In this document: in pieces, positions 19,255 to 19,724 of the stretch | Numbering within the stretch: the stretch's first letter is position 1 | How the letters are laid out: each line of letters starts with the position of its first letter | NCBI RefSeq assembly: GCF_000003605.2 | Contig: NW_003146352.1 | Coordinates: 1 to 19,724 of the forward strand | Origin: Saccoglossus kowalevskii | Taxonomy: Eukaryota > Hemichordata > Enteropneusta > Harrimaniidae | Direction of reading: 5' to 3' | DNA length: 19,724 bases | Program-made: the position numbers and the translations under genes | Notes under the pieces: model-generated | Database searches by the model: none | What the model was told of the DNA's origin: nothing | Seen by the model: only the letters and a program-made list of their open reading frames with translations

Positions 19255-19724
19255 TATGGCTTCCCCATTCACTCATCAGTGTGGCTATGGCTTCCCCATT
19301 TGCTCATCAGTGTGGCTATGGCTTTCCCATTCACTCATCAGTGTGGCTATGGCTTCCCCATTCACTCATCAGTGTGGCTATGGCTTCCCCATTCGCTCAT
19401 CAGTGTGGCTATGGCTTCCCCATTTGCTCATCAGTGTGGCTATGGCTTCCCCATTTGCTCATCAGTGTGGCTATGGCTTCCCCATTTGCTCATCAGTGTG
19501 GCTATGGCTTCCCCATTCACTCATCAGTGTGACTATGGCTTCCCCATTCGCTCATCAGTGTGGCTATGTCTTCCCCATTCACTCATCAGTGTGACTATGG
19601 CTTCCCCATTTGCTCATCAGTGTGGCTATGGCTTCCCCATTCGCTCATCAGTGTGGCTATGTCTTCCCCATTCACTCATCAGTGTGGCTATGTCTTCCCC
19701 ATTTGCTCATCAGTGTGGCTATGA
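19255..19724 (+). repeat. Terminal t-block, running off the window
   Basis: The c9t monomer (19317), three TG-types, gtgtgac monomers (19503, 19565) and tatgtc pair (19658/19689) follow 11199-11663 and 13368-13832 exactly. Positions 19038-19719 match 1087-1768 with one difference (CG at monomer 19534, TG at 1583). The final five bases, tatga, begin another monomer whose fifth base is A, otherwise seen only in the tatgac monomers. The array continues beyond the window. Confidence 0.92.

Larger units (their letters stand above)
1..19724 (+). repeat. 31-bp satellite/minisatellite tandem array filling the window
   Basis: The first monomer (1-31) begins tatggcttcccc and ends atcagtgtggc, and the same unit repeats head to tail to the last base with no inversion and no unique sequence between copies. 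A hand parse gives 634 full monomers plus 5 bases, and the total length balances after seven 9-bp insertions and six 1-bp indels. Most copies differ from consensus only at positions 16-17. Recurrent rarer changes are g5t (tatgtc), g5a, c9t, c11g, c18t, c20a, a21t, g25a, g30a and c31a. Neither array edge is inside the window, so the true array is longer. High similarity implies recent amplification or ongoing homogenisation. Family and species are not recognised. No gene, RNA or mobile element is supported anywhere within it. Confidence 0.99.

Noticed and set aside
1-19724. CRISPR array (about 31-bp repeats)
   Set aside because: The repeats are directly abutting with no unique spacers, no leader and no cas genes, and copy number and monomer variation are far outside what a CRISPR array shows.
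1-19724. Hammerhead-ribozyme-like core on the minus strand (ctgatga followed downstream by gaa in each monomer)
   Set aside because: The nine bases between the core and gaa (gtgaatggg) contain no C and cannot form stem II. The base after gaa is g rather than the expected a. It looks like chance similarity repeated by tandem copying.
1-19724. G-quadruplex or i-motif forming array
   Set aside because: There is only one run of four C per monomer, separated by 27 bases, which is far too long for usual loops.
1-19724. Telomeric repeat or CENP-B box content
   Set aside because: No ttaggg-like unit occurs, and no monomer variant resembles the CENP-B box. Centromeric identity cannot be claimed from this sequence.
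1-19724. Promoters, RNA genes, terminators or a novel multi-gene system
   Set aside because: There is no non-repetitive sequence in which such elements could reside, and no tRNA-, rRNA- or promoter-like variant monomer was found on either strand.

Overview
The whole window is one uninterrupted tandem-repeat (satellite or minisatellite-type) array. A 31-bp monomer runs head to tail in a single orientation from the first base to the last. Counting by hand, it holds 634 complete monomers plus a 5-base start of another. The length balances exactly after allowing for seven identical 9-bp insertions, four 1-bp gains and two 1-bp losses. No unique sequence, gene, RNA gene, transposon, promoter or array boundary is visible. 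The consensus monomer has 5 A, 10 C, 6 G and 10 T (about 52% GC, about 65% pyrimidine on this strand).

An array this long and homogeneous points to eukaryotic heterochromatin or a large minisatellite (centromeric, pericentromeric, subtelomeric or interstitial). I do not recognise the family and cannot name the species. The main polymorphism is a dinucleotide at monomer positions 16-17. It is CG in about 128 monomers, TG or CA in roughly 450, and TA in only 3, which is the pattern left by decay of a methylated CpG. That fits a genome with CpG methylation, such as a vertebrate or plant, but this is inference. Classes used below: CA-type (ttcactc), TG-type (tttgctc), CG-type (ttcgctc), GG-type (ttggctc, 25 copies) and AATGG-type (aatggctc, 26 copies).

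The monomer order is not random. Rare variants recur in fixed combinations and define modules: (i) t-blocks with tatgtc in place of tatggc; (ii) runs of alternating CA/TG monomers, effectively a 62-bp dimer; (iii) modules with GG-type monomers, a taatcag monomer and often a ccgc monomer; (iv) segments opened by the 9-bp insertion and followed by CG- and AATGG-type monomers. The modules recur as near-identical blocks of about 0.4-0.9 kb at distances of 1.5 to 18 kb, with changing order and spacing. The result is a mosaic higher-order structure, as expected from unequal exchange and gene conversion, without one fixed period.

Long open reading frames on the + strand (the longest is 2,395 codons, 77-7264) are by-products. 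The consensus has no stop in any + frame, and 31 is not a multiple of 3, so every frame reads the same 31-residue peptide repeat. They are not annotated as genes. I found no evidence of an undescribed enzymatic or defence system. What is worth a second look is the array architecture, the CpG-decay signature and the frame-invariant coding property.
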